From contig CAKZPB010000093.1 of NCBI GenBank assembly GCA_937138395.1, positions 1-42,565 of the forward strand: a DNA stretch of 42,565 bases, given 5' to 3'. Numbering within the stretch: position 1 is the stretch's first letter; every line of letters starts with the position of its first letter. The DNA is from an uncultured Pseudomonadota bacterium. Its GTDB lineage: Bacteria; Pseudomonadota; Gammaproteobacteria; Xanthomonadales; Wenzhouxiangellaceae. This document shows, in pieces, positions 8,463 to 17,535 of the stretch. The position numbers were made by a program, and so were the translations under genes. Under the pieces are notes generated by a model. The model saw nothing but the letters and a program-made list of their open reading frames with translations, was not told the origin of the DNA and made no database searches.

Positions 8463-11147
8463 TTATCGACCGGCGCCAAAGCGATAGATCATACGGACAC
8501 CGGCTACGCGCGGCTCCGGCAGATAGGCAATGACGGCTCGACCTGGCGCAAAGCCTTCCGGACGACCCGGATCCACGTTGCGCTGTGCACTGCGGATGGT
8601 GTCATCGTCGGTCAGGTTGGTAATGAAGCCGATCACGCTGAGCCGATCGAATTCGAGACCTGCCTGCAAGTCGTAGTTGGTATAGCTCGGCATGAAGGCC
8701 AGGTTGTCCTCACTGAGGAAACGCTTCGAGCGATATTGGCCCAAGACCTCAACAAACCAGGTGTGTCGAGTACTGAATAGCGGCGCGCGATACAAGGCAC
8801 CGAAGTTGAGTGAATGCTTAGGATTCTTGGCGACGCGGTTGCCCGAGAAATCGGCACAGGCATTGCCCGCTTCGGCCCGAATCTGGGGTGACGAGGTCTG
8901 CCCGTCCGGCACACCGCAGGCGGCAAATGAATCGGGACCTGCCGTTGGGCTGGGACCCTGAACGTAGTCTCCGAACGTGGCGTCGGTGTAAGCATAGGCA
9001 ACATTCAGGTTCAGGCGATCGGTCGGAAACCAGTCTGCGGCAATCTCGAAGCCTTTCGATTCCACTTCACCGGCGTTGGTGATGCCCGGTACGGCAACGA
9101 TGGTATCGCCGGCACCGGACTGGTTGAGCTGCACACCAATCTGCTGATCGGTGTAGTCGTTGTAGAACAACGCAGCGTCAACAACCAGATCAATATCCTG
9201 CCAGAAGCTCTTGAAACCGATTTCATAGGCGTCGACAAACTCGGGCTGGTAGTCCTGGCCCTCGAAATCGATCAATTCGTTGACGTTGAAGCCACCCGGC
9301 TTGAAGCCGCGCGCAACGTTGCCGTACAGCAACAGATTATCGTTCAGCGCCCAGTCGATCGTGACTCGCGGTGTCCATTCGTCGTAGGACAGGCTGGCCG
9401 ACTGCGGGCATGCCTGCACGGTGCCCGGTGGCGGCACATCGGGTCCGGGAACGCCCATGAAGATCGCACCCTGCTCGATACCCGGCAGACATACCGGCGA
9501 CAGTCCACGCAGCGAAATATCCTGCAGACGCCAGCCCGGCACATCAAAATCGATCTCTTCAGAGTTGTAGCGTGTCTCCAGGCCCAAGCGCACCGCATCG
9601 GTGATCCGCCAGGTCAGCTTGCCGAATACGGCGCTGTACTCAGTGTCACGAGAGATGCGAACCGGGAACGCGGTTTCGGTCTGCTGTGTCCTCAGAAAAA
9701 ACGGCGGACCGCCCAGCGGTGATTCCGGATTTCGCACCCAGAAGCTGGAACTGTTGACCAGCACCGAGTCTTCTTCAAGGTATTGCGCGCCAACCAGAAA
9801 ATCGAAATTGCCGACCGAATGATTCCAGAACAGATTGTGGTCCATGCGCTCGTCCTCGTAGTCGAGGATCTGGAACGCCGACAGTGAAAACACGAATCCT
9901 GGCGGACCATCGAAATTGGTGAAATCGCCGTCGGCCTCGATCGCGCTTTCGTCATCAACCCAGCCAAACGTATAGCGCAGCGTGCCGAAATCGGTATCCC
10001 ACTTCACGTCGGTCGAAAAGATCTGCTGATCAAGCTCCAGACCCGCCGGCGGTTCACCGGTCAGTTCATTGAAGCCCATTTGGACATCATCGATATCAGC
10101 CCGAATCGCGCCCACATAAGTACCGCGGGTACAGGCCTGAAACACGGGCGGTGGCTGGCCGGTCAGGTCAGCCGGACAAGGCAGCGACGGTGATCCCGGC
10201 GGCCCGGCTGTAAAGGTGCCGTCTGGAACCGGCAGGCGGGTATTGGCCGGAAGCTGCGCGGTTGGATAATCGGAATTCTCGGTCGAACTGACTTGATAAC
10301 GCAGATTGATATCCCAATTCGTGCCGGGCGTCAACCGCAGTGCACCGGCAAAACCCTGAAACTCTTCAGCCCCCAACGGACCACCGTTGACCGGATTGGT
10401 CCAGAATCCGTCGCTCTCGCGAACGGCTGCATTGATGCGGTACGACAACAGGCCGTCGACGATCGGGCCACTCAACATTCCGGCCGCACGGCGCTGGCCG
10501 AATTCGGCGCCTTCCAATTCAAGCCGGCCTTCAAAGTAATCGGTTGGCTTCTTGGTGATGTAATTGATGGCACCGGCAAACGCATTTCGGCCATACAAGG
10601 TCGTTTGCGGGCCCTTGACGATTTCAATTCGCTCGAGGTCAACCAGGTCGGAAACGACCCCGGCCCCACCGCCCGAAATTGCCAGGTTTTCGCCGGACAG
10701 GTCGAGCCCGTCGATCATGATGGCCACACTCGGTCGGCCACGTTCCGCCTGCATGCCGCGCACGGCCGGACGCGTGTCATTCGGGAAACCACCGATATCA
10801 AACGTGACGCCGGGTGTCAGGCGCGCAACGTCCTCGATTGTTGTCACGCCCTGACGAAGAATCTGCTCTTCATCAATGACGCGGATGGACAGCGGGACGG
10901 TCGACTCGACTTCTTCGATGCGTCGGGCGGTCACAATGATGTTGTCCAACTCCAGGGCCGATTCTCCCTCGGTTGCAATTTCTGTGTCGGCGTCGGCCTC
11001 ATCGTCCTGCGCCCATGCCATGGAAAAAAGGCTTGAACCCATGGCCAATGTTCCAAAAAGTGCCAGTGCAATTCCGCGATGAAGCCGGGACTTTGGATGG
11101 TGTTCAATTGAAACGGGTTGAGTGGTTGAACCTAGATGAGTACTCAA
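8463..11147 (-). CDS. TonB-dependent outer-membrane receptor
   Basis: An 894-residue outer-membrane receptor. The start is a TTG with AGGAG about 8 bp upstream. A signal peptide is visible (hydrophobic stretch ending MAWAQ, about residue 46). A TonB-box-like LDNIIVTARR follows a short acidic region, then a plug domain (IRVIDEEQILRQGVTTIEDV, RGMQAERGRPSVAIMIDG, GPQTTLYGRNAFAGAINYITK) and a long beta-barrel ending in an aromatic strand (GVRMIYRFGAGR). It belongs to the broad iron-siderophore-like group, but substrate cannot be read from sequence. Position inside a photosynthesis cluster makes metal, cobalamin or porphyrin uptake conceivable. Its own upstream region of about 300 bp suggests independent transcription. 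Confidence 0.9.
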   Translation of the reverse strand: MSTHLGSTTQPVSIEHHPKSRLHRGIALALFGTLAMGSSLFSMAWAQDDEADADTEIATEGESALELDNIIVTARRIEEVESTVPLSIRVIDEEQILRQGVTTIEDVARLTPGVTFDIGGFPNDTRPAVRGMQAERGRPSVAIMIDGLDLSGENLAISGGGAGVVSDLVDLERIEIVKGPQTTLYGRNAFAGAINYITKKPTDYFEGRLELEGAEFGQRRAAGMLSGPIVDGLLSYRINAAVRESDGFWTNPVNGGPLGAEEFQGFAGALRLTPGTNWDINLRYQVSSTENSDYPTAQLPANTRLPVPDGTFTAGPPGSPSLPCPADLTGQPPPVFQACTRGTYVGAIRADIDDVQMGFNELTGEPPAGLELDQQIFSTDVKWDTDFGTLRYTFGWVDDESAIEADGDFTNFDGPPGFVFSLSAFQILDYEDERMDHNLFWNHSVGNFDFLVGAQYLEEDSVLVNSSSFWVRNPESPLGGPPFFLRTQQTETAFPVRISRDTEYSAVFGKLTWRITDAVRLGLETRYNSEEIDFDVPGWRLQDISLRGLSPVCLPGIEQGAIFMGVPGPDVPPPGTVQACPQSASLSYDEWTPRVTIDWALNDNLLLYGNVARGFKPGGFNVNELIDFEGQDYQPEFVDAYEIGFKSFWQDIDLVVDAALFYNDYTDQQIGVQLNQSGAGDTIVAVPGITNAGEVESKGFEIAADWFPTDRLNLNVAYAYTDATFGDYVQGPSPTAGPDSFAACGVPDGQTSSPQIRAEAGNACADFSGNRVAKNPKHSLNFGALYRAPLFSTRHTWFVEVLGQYRSKRFLSEDNLAFMPSYTNYDLQAGLEFDRLSVIGFITNLTDDDTIRSAQRNVDPGRPEGFAPGRAVIAYLPEPRVAGVRMIYRFGAGR

Positions 11148-11455
11148 GAATATTTCTCCTTGCTGAAATTTGATCAGGCATGTCAGAACAATCAGAATTA
11201 CCGATGCGGCCGTATTCTTACATTACCCAGCCCCGTAAGCTCGACTACAGATTTTGGCCTTCAAGCTACTGATTCAGGCTGGGCCAACGTGACGCCAGCC
11301 AAATAATGTGTCGTTGGATAGAGCGCCAACTGTCCAGTGAATGGGATGTTAGGCCCAGTCGTCTTGCATGTAGTATTTTAAATGCAAACGAGTTTCATTT
11401 GCTCGACTTATACCATTGGCATTTACCATAAACGGCTACGCCCGGGAGGTATTTG
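11148..11455. other. Intergenic region between TonB receptor and a small ORF
   Basis: These 308 bp separate the divergent receptor gene and the small membrane ORF. The last 60 bp are AT-richer, and a GGGAGG ribosome-binding site stands just before 11456. I found no FNR-type palindrome, no TGT-N12-ACA PpsR motif and no Fur-like box that I would defend. Confidence 0.5.
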
Positions 11456-11608
11456 ATGCAGGTCATTTTTCTGGAATTAATTTTGGTGCTCGGTGCTGTG
11501 CTTGGGCTGGGAATCTGGCAACTGCTTGACGTCAACAAGGCGCTCAAAGACGACGAAAACCCTGCGGCTACCGATCAATCAGGCGATGCTGATCGCAATC
11601 AACGCTGA
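11456..11608 (+). CDS. Small single-pass membrane protein, 50 residues
   Basis: The frame opens with ATG at 11456, 6 bp after a strong GGGAGG ribosome-binding site, and ends at TGA 11606-11608. It encodes 50 residues: a hydrophobic helix (about residues 3-24, VIFLELILVLGAVLGLGIWQ) and a charged, Asp/Asn-rich tail. It converges on the leftward membrane gene that ends at 11633. I do not recognise a family. The clear ribosome-binding site and clean membrane-plus-polar-tail layout argue that it is real. A small assembly or stabilising subunit is possible given the location, but that is a guess. Confidence 0.55.
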   Translation: MQVIFLELILVLGAVLGLGIWQLLDVNKALKDDENPAATDQSGDADRNQR

Positions 11609-11632
11609 GGCACAGATGAATGCGTGCCTGGA

Positions 11633-11944
11633 TCAGGATTTGGATCTGGGCGATACCATGCGCTGTTCGCGCTCGTGCGCGGCCCGGGCACGCATCAGCA
11701 CATCCGCGCTGTGCGCCAACAGGGCCACTGTCAGCCAGGCCAGAATCATGTACCAGGGCTGTTCATAAACGACCGAACGCATGACCAACAGCAGGCTGGC
11801 ACCGGCTAGCAGATTCAAGCCTGTAGTCATCAGGCCAAGCCGGACTCGATGCAGCTTGACCAGCAGCCCGATGAGTAGCGCCTCGAGCACGATCAGGACC
11901 AGAATCCAGTCGATGAAATGGCCACGTTCGATCCAGTCCGTCAT
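11633..11944 (-). CDS. Small membrane protein coupled to bchO
   Basis: This 103-residue protein has three hydrophobic segments (IDWILVLIVLEALLIGLLV, LGLMTTGLNLLAGASLLLV, WYMILAWLTVALLAHSADVL) and a charged C-terminus. Its start overlaps the bchO stop by 4 bp, so it is translated as the last gene of the bchG-bchP-tspO-bchO group. I do not recognise a named family. The tight coupling suggests a role connected with magnesium chelation or bacteriochlorophyll handling, which is inference from context only. Confidence 0.75.
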   Translation of the reverse strand: MTDWIERGHFIDWILVLIVLEALLIGLLVKLHRVRLGLMTTGLNLLAGASLLLVMRSVVYEQPWYMILAWLTVALLAHSADVLMRARAAHEREQRMVSPRSKS

Positions 11945-12891
11945 CGTGCGTTGTCCTGCTGACTACCGGCGTGAGGTTCATCAGCGACGGCAAGTACCGA
12001 TGAACACGAAAGGATTGCGGCCAGCACCGCCTGAGCATCTTCTTCATGGGCCAGATGGCCCAGCCCGGGCAGTGCGTGAAGCTGAGCCTGTGGCAGCAGG
12101 CGCTGGATGCGCTGTGCATCACCGGGTGGTACTGCAAGATCACGCGCTGCGCTGATCAGCTCCAGCGGCTGCTCGAACCGGGGCAGTTCGCGCCTGAATC
12201 GGTGCAGATCCCAATTCGCCATCATGCCGAGCGTTGCAGCCACGTGTGCCGAATTGGAAAACAGGCGCGCATACAAATCAATGCCCTGGCTGTCGAGCTC
12301 GGATCCAGTGCCACGGATCAACCGGATGACCCGATCACGATTGGCTGCGCTGCGCGCAAGCAGGCGTGGGGCCAGCGGGTTGACGAACAACAGCTTGGCC
12401 AGCGGTGGAAACAATACGCCTGCAGCGCCGCGAAAGGGCATCAGTGCACCGTTCAGGCTGATCACAGATTCGGGATTGATGCGTTGATCCAGGCAGCAGC
12501 GAATCAATATGGCCACGCCGGCCGAGTGGCCAATGGTCAGCCTGGGCTTGAATTCGAGCTGCTCCAGCAAGGCTGCCAGCGCCGAGGCCATATTCGGCAA
12601 GGACAGTGTCTTGCCGGGAATGCGTTCGCTGAATGCATGGCCGGGCAGGTCCGGGGCAAGTACGGTGTAATGCTTCGCCAACAGCGGCATCAGACTTCGC
12701 CATGAATGAGTCGAAGCACCAGTACCGTGCACCAGCAGCAGCGGCGGGCCCTGGCCCATGGTCTGGATGTGCCAGCGAAAGCCGGCCGCGCTAACAAATC
12801 GGCTGTATTCCGCCTGCGGCCAGTCCGCGCCTTCGGTCGACCAATCCAGCGCAGCCTGGGCCGGTTGCTGCATTTCAGGGCCGCTGTCCAT
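11941..12891 (-). CDS. bchO: BchO-type alpha/beta hydrolase (Mg-chelatase accessory)
   Basis: BchO is found beside the magnesium chelatase genes in many purple bacteria and is thought to help magnesium insertion; its reaction is unproven. This 316-residue protein has the alpha/beta-hydrolase oxyanion stretch LLVHGTGAS near residue 52, DLPGHAFSERI near 81, and a nucleophile elbow GHSAG with S123. LNGALMPF and FPPLAKLLF in the cap region are typical of BchO. I chose the ATG at 12891 over a GTG 9 bp upstream. bchD and bchI, its usual neighbours, are absent from the window, so bchO is separated from the chelatase here. Confidence 0.88.
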   Translation of the reverse strand: MDSGPEMQQPAQAALDWSTEGADWPQAEYSRFVSAAGFRWHIQTMGQGPPLLLVHGTGASTHSWRSLMPLLAKHYTVLAPDLPGHAFSERIPGKTLSLPNMASALAALLEQLEFKPRLTIGHSAGVAILIRCCLDQRINPESVISLNGALMPFRGAAGVLFPPLAKLLFVNPLAPRLLARSAANRDRVIRLIRGTGSELDSQGIDLYARLFSNSAHVAATLGMMANWDLHRFRRELPRFEQPLELISAARDLAVPPGDAQRIQRLLPQAQLHALPGLGHLAHEEDAQAVLAAILSCSSVLAVADEPHAGSQQDNAR

Positions 12892-13031
12892 GCGGTGCAC
12901 TGGCTACTTGATACGACCGATGCTGCCCGAATTGACGGCTGCGATATCCGGTCGGCCAGGCCGGCAACATCAACCGCTCAATGATCTCAACCACCGGTGT
13001 CACTGCAACTATCGATGTGCGCATCAACCGA

Positions 13032-13523
13032 TCAAAATTCCGGGTTCAGTTGAACCACGGCCAGATTCAGCGCAGCAGCAAACGTCACCCAGCCCAGATA
13101 GGGCAACAACAACCACGTCGTCGTTTTTGAATAGGCGCGCAGGCCAATGATCAGCGCAACAATCGACAGCCAGAGCAGAAACACTTCGGCCAACGCCCAA
13201 TCAGGTCGATGCAAACGAAAAAACAGCAGGCTCCAGAACACGTTCAGAAACGCGTTCAGCGCAAACAGCCCGAGAATCCAGTAGCGATCCGACGATGCTT
13301 TGGTGTTTTGCCATGCCAGCGCGCCGGCCAGGGCAGCCAGCGCATAGATCAGTGTCCAGACCGGCCCGAACAGCCAGCCCGGCGGCTGCCAGGGTGGCTT
13401 GATCAGGTTCTGGTACCAACCATCCAGATCGGTTGCCAGAAAACCCATCACCGCAACCACGACTGCCGCGATGGCTGCCAGATGAATTGGAGACCACCTG
13501 GATTTGTCTTTGCCCGGGCTCAC
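13032..13523 (-). CDS. tspO: TspO/MBR tryptophan-rich sensory protein
   Basis: A 163-residue, five-helix, tryptophan-rich membrane protein. Characteristic stretches are WYQNLIKPPWQPPGWLFGPVW near residue 32, NVFWSLLFF near 94 and the final WVTFAAALNLAVVQLNP. TspO binds and helps dispose of porphyrins. In Rhodobacter sphaeroides it restrains photosynthesis gene expression in response to oxygen, and it lies in the photosynthesis cluster there too. The start overlaps the bchP stop by 4 bp, so it is co-translated with bchP. An outer-membrane or envelope location is known for the Rhodobacter protein; here it is inferred. Confidence 0.93.
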   Translation of the reverse strand: MSPGKDKSRWSPIHLAAIAAVVVAVMGFLATDLDGWYQNLIKPPWQPPGWLFGPVWTLIYALAALAGALAWQNTKASSDRYWILGLFALNAFLNVFWSLLFFRLHRPDWALAEVFLLWLSIVALIIGLRAYSKTTTWLLLPYLGWVTFAAALNLAVVQLNPEF

Positions 13524-14746
13524 TTCACCGGCGCAAAGCCGAGCAGGTGTGCCATGTCCTTGAAGAAGATACGCACGTGTGCCATCGGCTTGGCTTTGAC
13601 CAGCCGTTTGTGCATATAGGCCTCCCAGGTCAACTCCTGAACATCAGGGTCCCGACAGATGCTGACAAATCGTTCGCGCCGCTTGTCGCTGTTGTACCAG
13701 AAACGCTGCATGATGCCGAGGATCCAGAAAACGCGGCCGTGTGCCTTCATGAACCGTTTGCGTGACTGTTTCAGCGCGCGCGGATTGCCTGTGCGGCAGA
13801 ACGCCTCGGCGGCTTCTGCAGCGAGGCGACCGGTGAGCATGGCGTAGTAGATGCCTTCTCCGGACGCCGGTGCCACGGCCCCGGCCGCATCGCCAGCCAG
13901 CAGCACGTCGCGGCCGTTGTCCCAGCGCTTCAGCGTCTTCAGCGGGATCGGCGCGCCTTCCCGCCGGATGGTTTCATTGTCGGCCATGCCGGTACGCTCA
14001 CGCAACTTGGTAATTGCTGCGCGCATTGAAAAGCCCTTGTTGGCCGTGCCGACGCCGACGCTGGTGCAGTCGCCGTGCGGGAAGATCCAGGCATAGAAAT
14101 CGGGCGAAAGCTCGCCCTGGTAATACACGTCACAACGTTGACCGTCAAACTCATGGTCGCCCTGCTCTGGCGAGCGGACGATTTCGTGGTACGCGGCAAC
14201 AAACGGAATGTCTTCAGCACCCGGGATAGACTGCCTGGCTACCTCGGAGCGCGCGCCATCGGCACCAATCACGAGCCGGGTCGTCACGCGCTGTAATTCA
14301 GCACCGGCGCCATCGTGAGCGCTGGCGCCAATCAGAACAACAGGCTGGCCGTCCGGATCATGCTCGAGCTTCTTGAATACACCGGTGCGGCGCACGGCGC
14401 CGGCCTGATCAGCGCGTTCGCGCAACCATTCATCGAAATGTTCGCGATCGACCATGCCGACAAAACCATTGATCGGCATATCGACCGGCGTGGATTTGGG
14501 CGAGATCATGCGGGCACAATGAGCCCGCGCCACCAGCTGTGTTTCTGGCACCTCGAATTCTTTCAGGAGAATCGGGGGCACGGCACCACCGCAGGGCTTG
14601 ATGCGCCCGCCACGATCCAGCAGCAGAACCGATCGGCCCTGCTGGGCCAGTTCCCGGGCTGCGGTAGCGCCAGCCGGTCCACCGCCGACCACGACAACAT
14701 CAAAATGCTCGACTTCAGACGAGTGCTGCTGTGTTTCTGACTGCAT
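13520..14746 (-). CDS. bchP: Geranylgeranyl-bacteriochlorophyll reductase
   Basis: BchP reduces three double bonds of the geranylgeranyl tail to phytyl on bacteriochlorophyll a. The 408-residue flavoprotein starts with a dinucleotide-binding motif VVVGGGPAGATAARELA (about 18-34), then LDRGGRIKPCGGAVPP, typical of this family, and a GD motif (LLAGDAAGAVAPASGEG, near 283). It lies between bchG and tspO in the same direction. The C-terminus (KDMAHLLGFAPVK) matches BchP more than archaeal lipid reductases. Confidence 0.96.
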   Translation of the reverse strand: MQSETQQHSSEVEHFDVVVVGGGPAGATAARELAQQGRSVLLLDRGGRIKPCGGAVPPILLKEFEVPETQLVARAHCARMISPKSTPVDMPINGFVGMVDREHFDEWLRERADQAGAVRRTGVFKKLEHDPDGQPVVLIGASAHDGAGAELQRVTTRLVIGADGARSEVARQSIPGAEDIPFVAAYHEIVRSPEQGDHEFDGQRCDVYYQGELSPDFYAWIFPHGDCTSVGVGTANKGFSMRAAITKLRERTGMADNETIRREGAPIPLKTLKRWDNGRDVLLAGDAAGAVAPASGEGIYYAMLTGRLAAEAAEAFCRTGNPRALKQSRKRFMKAHGRVFWILGIMQRFWYNSDKRRERFVSICRDPDVQELTWEAYMHKRLVKAKPMAHVRIFFKDMAHLLGFAPVK

Positions 14747-14821
14747 AGTGATCCTTTAATTCGTATTCAAACGATACACCCGGGTTGTTGCAACCGCAAG
14801 CGATCCAATGGTCGTGTTCAT

Positions 14822-15697
14822 TCAACTCAAACCGCGCACGGCGAAGGCCGATACCAGCATGCCGATCACGTACAGCGATGTACCTGTGGCGTTGTACCAG
14901 GGGGCACGATCTCTGGGCTTTTCAATCCAGTTCATCATCAGCATCATCTGCACGGCCAACAGGGTGACAACCGCGATGGCATGGTACGGACGGTCCCAAC
15001 CGAGCAACAAGGCAATGACGACCAGCTGAGGGACGATCATCACGACGCAGGCCAGGCGGGCAGCACGCTCGACCCCGAGCTGGACCGGTAGCGAGGCCAC
15101 GCCCATCTGTTGGTCACCTTCGACCGCCTTGAAATCGTTCAGTGTCATGATGCCGTGCGCTCCCAGGCTATACAACAGGGCCAACAGCAGGATCGATTCA
15201 CCGGGCAGCGCAGACAGCATGGCCGCAGCACCGGTAAACCAGGCAAGACCCTCATAGCTGATCCCGACGGCCGTATTGCCCCACCAGCCATTCTGCTTGA
15301 GTCGAAACGGCGGCATGCTGTACATCCAGGCCAGCACCAGCCCAATCGAAGTTGCAATCAACACCCAGATCCCAAGCAGCGCGGCCACCAGCAGCGACAA
15401 GGCACAGCCGATCAGGCTGATATACAGCCCCCATCGGCCCGGGATCCGACCCGATGGAATCGGCCGGTTGGGTTCGTTGATGGCATCCACATGACGATCG
15501 AACCAATCATTGATGGCCTGGCTTGTGCCGCAAACCAGCGGCCCGGCCAGCACGATCCCGCCCAGGGCAAACAACCAGCGATCCTGTAAAGAAACGCCTG
15601 CCGAAACGATGCCGCAGCCGTAAGCCCACATCGGCGCGAACCAGGTCACAGGCTTGAGCAGTTCAACAACGGATTTCGGCGACATGGCTTGTGTCAT
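14822..15697 (-). CDS. bchG: Bacteriochlorophyll a synthase (UbiA family)
   Basis: BchG attaches the geranylgeranyl or phytyl chain to bacteriochlorophyllide a in the membrane. The 291-residue protein has about nine hydrophobic segments and the prenyltransferase signature NDWFDRHVDAINEPNRPIPS (from residue 63), with the second aspartate region at LNDFKAVEGDQQMG. The DAINEPNRPIPSG form is specific to chlorophyll and bacteriochlorophyll synthases. It is the first gene of the leftward bch group. A FNR-type palindrome is placed correctly for a promoter about 230 bp upstream of its start. Confidence 0.96.
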   Translation of the reverse strand: MTQAMSPKSVVELLKPVTWFAPMWAYGCGIVSAGVSLQDRWLFALGGIVLAGPLVCGTSQAINDWFDRHVDAINEPNRPIPSGRIPGRWGLYISLIGCALSLLVAALLGIWVLIATSIGLVLAWMYSMPPFRLKQNGWWGNTAVGISYEGLAWFTGAAAMLSALPGESILLLALLYSLGAHGIMTLNDFKAVEGDQQMGVASLPVQLGVERAARLACVVMIVPQLVVIALLLGWDRPYHAIAVVTLLAVQMMLMMNWIEKPRDRAPWYNATGTSLYVIGMLVSAFAVRGLS

Positions 15698-15935
15698 TTA
15701 GGCCTGGATACGGTCTGCAGGATTCGCATCGTAACAGTGGATAGAAGGGATCGGACCGGATAGCGGATGCAGAACAATGCGATCACAGGCTCGAGTTGAA
15801 ATGCTGGATGCCACGCCCGGTCGGCCTGACATGATCAATTACCCATTCCTAACGCAAACTCCGATCAAGCGCATCATCGCCTTCCAGGTCGGCGGCATGT
15901 TTTCAAGCTCAAGCTGCTTGCACTGAGCCAGGTTC

Positions 15936-15977
15936 ATTGTAGTTTCTCATTTGCGCACCGGAATTGACCTGGATCAA
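15936..15977 (-). promoter_or_regulatory. FNR/FixK-type box with -10 hexamer for bchG, divergent with lhaA
   Basis: TTGACCTGGATCAA (15964-15977) matches the FNR/FixK consensus TTGAY-N4-RTCAA. Reading leftward, a TACAAT hexamer (15941 to 15936) begins exactly 29.5 bp from the palindrome centre. This is the spacing for an activator centred at -41.5, giving a predicted start near 15929 and a leader of about 230 nt before bchG. For rightward lhaA, TATACT at 16006-16011 is a good -10 but lies about 6 bp too far for this geometry, so control of lhaA-puh by the same site is less certain. The regulator is not in the window. Confidence 0.6.
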
Positions 15978-16073
15978 TGCGGCAAACACCGCCGCACTGC
16001 TACTCTATACTCCTTAAAAAGGAATAGGTGGGGAATCGGAATCGAACATCGATTCACCAGCAGCACCGCGACA

Positions 16074-17513
16074 ATGAAATCCAAGCAATCAACCATAGCA
16101 TCGGCATGGACCCGTTTCGGTCCTGAACTGCTGCCGTTCGCCGATGCGGCCAGTGATCAACTGCCGCTGGGCCGATTGTTGCGATTATCCCTGTTCCAGG
16201 TTTCGGTTGGCATGGCCGTCGTGTTGCTGACCGGCACACTGAATCGCGTCATGATCGTCGAGTTGGGCGTATCCGCCTGGCTCATAGCGCTGATGATTTC
16301 TCTGCCGCTCGTGTTTGCCCCACTGCGCGCATTGATCGGTTTTCGCTCTGATGTATACCGCTCCGTGCTTGGCTGGCGCCGCGTACCGTTTATCTGGTTC
16401 GGCACGCTGATGCAGTTTGGCGGCCTGGCCATCATGCCGTTCGCTTTACTGGTGCTGTCCGGCGACGGTCAGGGCCCGGTCTGGATCGGCGTTACCGGCG
16501 CTGCGCTGGCCTTTTTGCTGACCGGTGCCGGCATGCATACTGCACAAACTGCCGGTCTGGCTCTTGCCGGAGACCTGGCACCGGCACAGACCCGCCCACG
16601 GGTCATTGCCCTGCTGTACGTGATGTTGTTGCTTGGCATGGTCTTCAGTGCGCTGATTTTTTCACTGGCACTGGCCAATTTTGACCAGGTGCGACTGATC
16701 CGCGTCATTCAGGGTGCGGCGCTGGCCACGATGATTCTGAACTGTCTCGCGCTGTGGAAACAGGAACCACGTCGACCCGCTGCGAACGAAACCAAGCGCC
16801 AACGGCCCAGTTTCCGTGCGGCCTGGCAGCAACTGGTTCAACAACCGGGTATGCGTCGATTCCTGGTCGTGGTCGGGCTTGGCAGTATCGGGTTCAGCAT
16901 GCAGGACATTCTGCTCGAGCCGTATGGCGCAGAAGTGTTGGGGCTCGACGTGAGTGCCACGACATTTCTGACCGCGTTGCTGGCTGGCGGTGCGTTATGC
17001 GCATTTGCCCTCGCCGCTCGGCGACTCAGTCGTGGTGGCGACGCACATCGACTTGCCGCGCTGGGCTTGATAATCGGCATCGTCGCCTTCACCGGGGTGT
17101 TGCTGGCTGCGCCACTGGACTCCGGGCTGCTGTTCCGAATCGGGACTGCCTTGATCGGGTTTGGTGGTGGCATGTTTGCTGTCAGCACGCTGACGGCCGC
17201 GATGAACATGGCGGGCCAAAGTGATCATGGCCTGTCGCTGGGCGCCTGGGGGGCCGTGCAGGCAACCGCGATTGGTGGCGGTGTTGCGCTGGGCGGCGGA
17301 TTGCGTGATCTGGTCAGTAGCCTGTCCAGTCAGGGCTATCTTGGCGCTACGTTGAGTGGCCCTGCCGTAGCCTACGGTTTTGTTTACCAACTTGAAATTA
17401 TTATATTATTTGTCACACTGGCCATTGCCGGACCATTGGCCAAACCGTGGCGTCGGGAATCCAAACAAGCATCCCCGAACCAATCGTTTGGTCTGGACCA
17501 AATGCCGGGTTGA
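16074..17513 (+). CDS. lhaA: LhaA-type LH1 assembly factor (PucC/BCH family)
   Basis: LhaA helps LH1 assembly and probably delivers bacteriochlorophyll to it. The chosen ATG (MKSKQSTIAS) gives 479 residues; the frame stays open 123 bp further upstream, but the family N-terminus (GPELLPFADAASDQLPLGRLLRLSLFQ) begins soon after this Met. About 12 membrane helices are present. Family stretches include TGTLNRVMIVELGVSAWL, WRRVPFIWFGTL, GAGMHTAQTAGLALAGDL and SLGAWGAVQATAIGGGVALGG. It is a close paralogue of the puc-linked gene at 34964-36415. The position directly before puhA is the classical lhaA-puhABC arrangement, which decides LhaA over PucC. Confidence 0.93.
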   Translation: MKSKQSTIASAWTRFGPELLPFADAASDQLPLGRLLRLSLFQVSVGMAVVLLTGTLNRVMIVELGVSAWLIALMISLPLVFAPLRALIGFRSDVYRSVLGWRRVPFIWFGTLMQFGGLAIMPFALLVLSGDGQGPVWIGVTGAALAFLLTGAGMHTAQTAGLALAGDLAPAQTRPRVIALLYVMLLLGMVFSALIFSLALANFDQVRLIRVIQGAALATMILNCLALWKQEPRRPAANETKRQRPSFRAAWQQLVQQPGMRRFLVVVGLGSIGFSMQDILLEPYGAEVLGLDVSATTFLTALLAGGALCAFALAARRLSRGGDAHRLAALGLIIGIVAFTGVLLAAPLDSGLLFRIGTALIGFGGGMFAVSTLTAAMNMAGQSDHGLSLGAWGAVQATAIGGGVALGGGLRDLVSSLSSQGYLGATLSGPAVAYGFVYQLEIIILFVTLAIAGPLAKPWRRESKQASPNQSFGLDQMPG

Positions 17514-17535
17514 ACCGGCTGAAAGGAGAAACGTC

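Noticed and set aside
16006-16011. TATACT as class II -10 for lhaA with the 15964-15977 box
   Set aside because: The distance to the box centre is about 35.5 bp instead of 29.5, off by about half a helical turn; kept only as a possible independent promoter.
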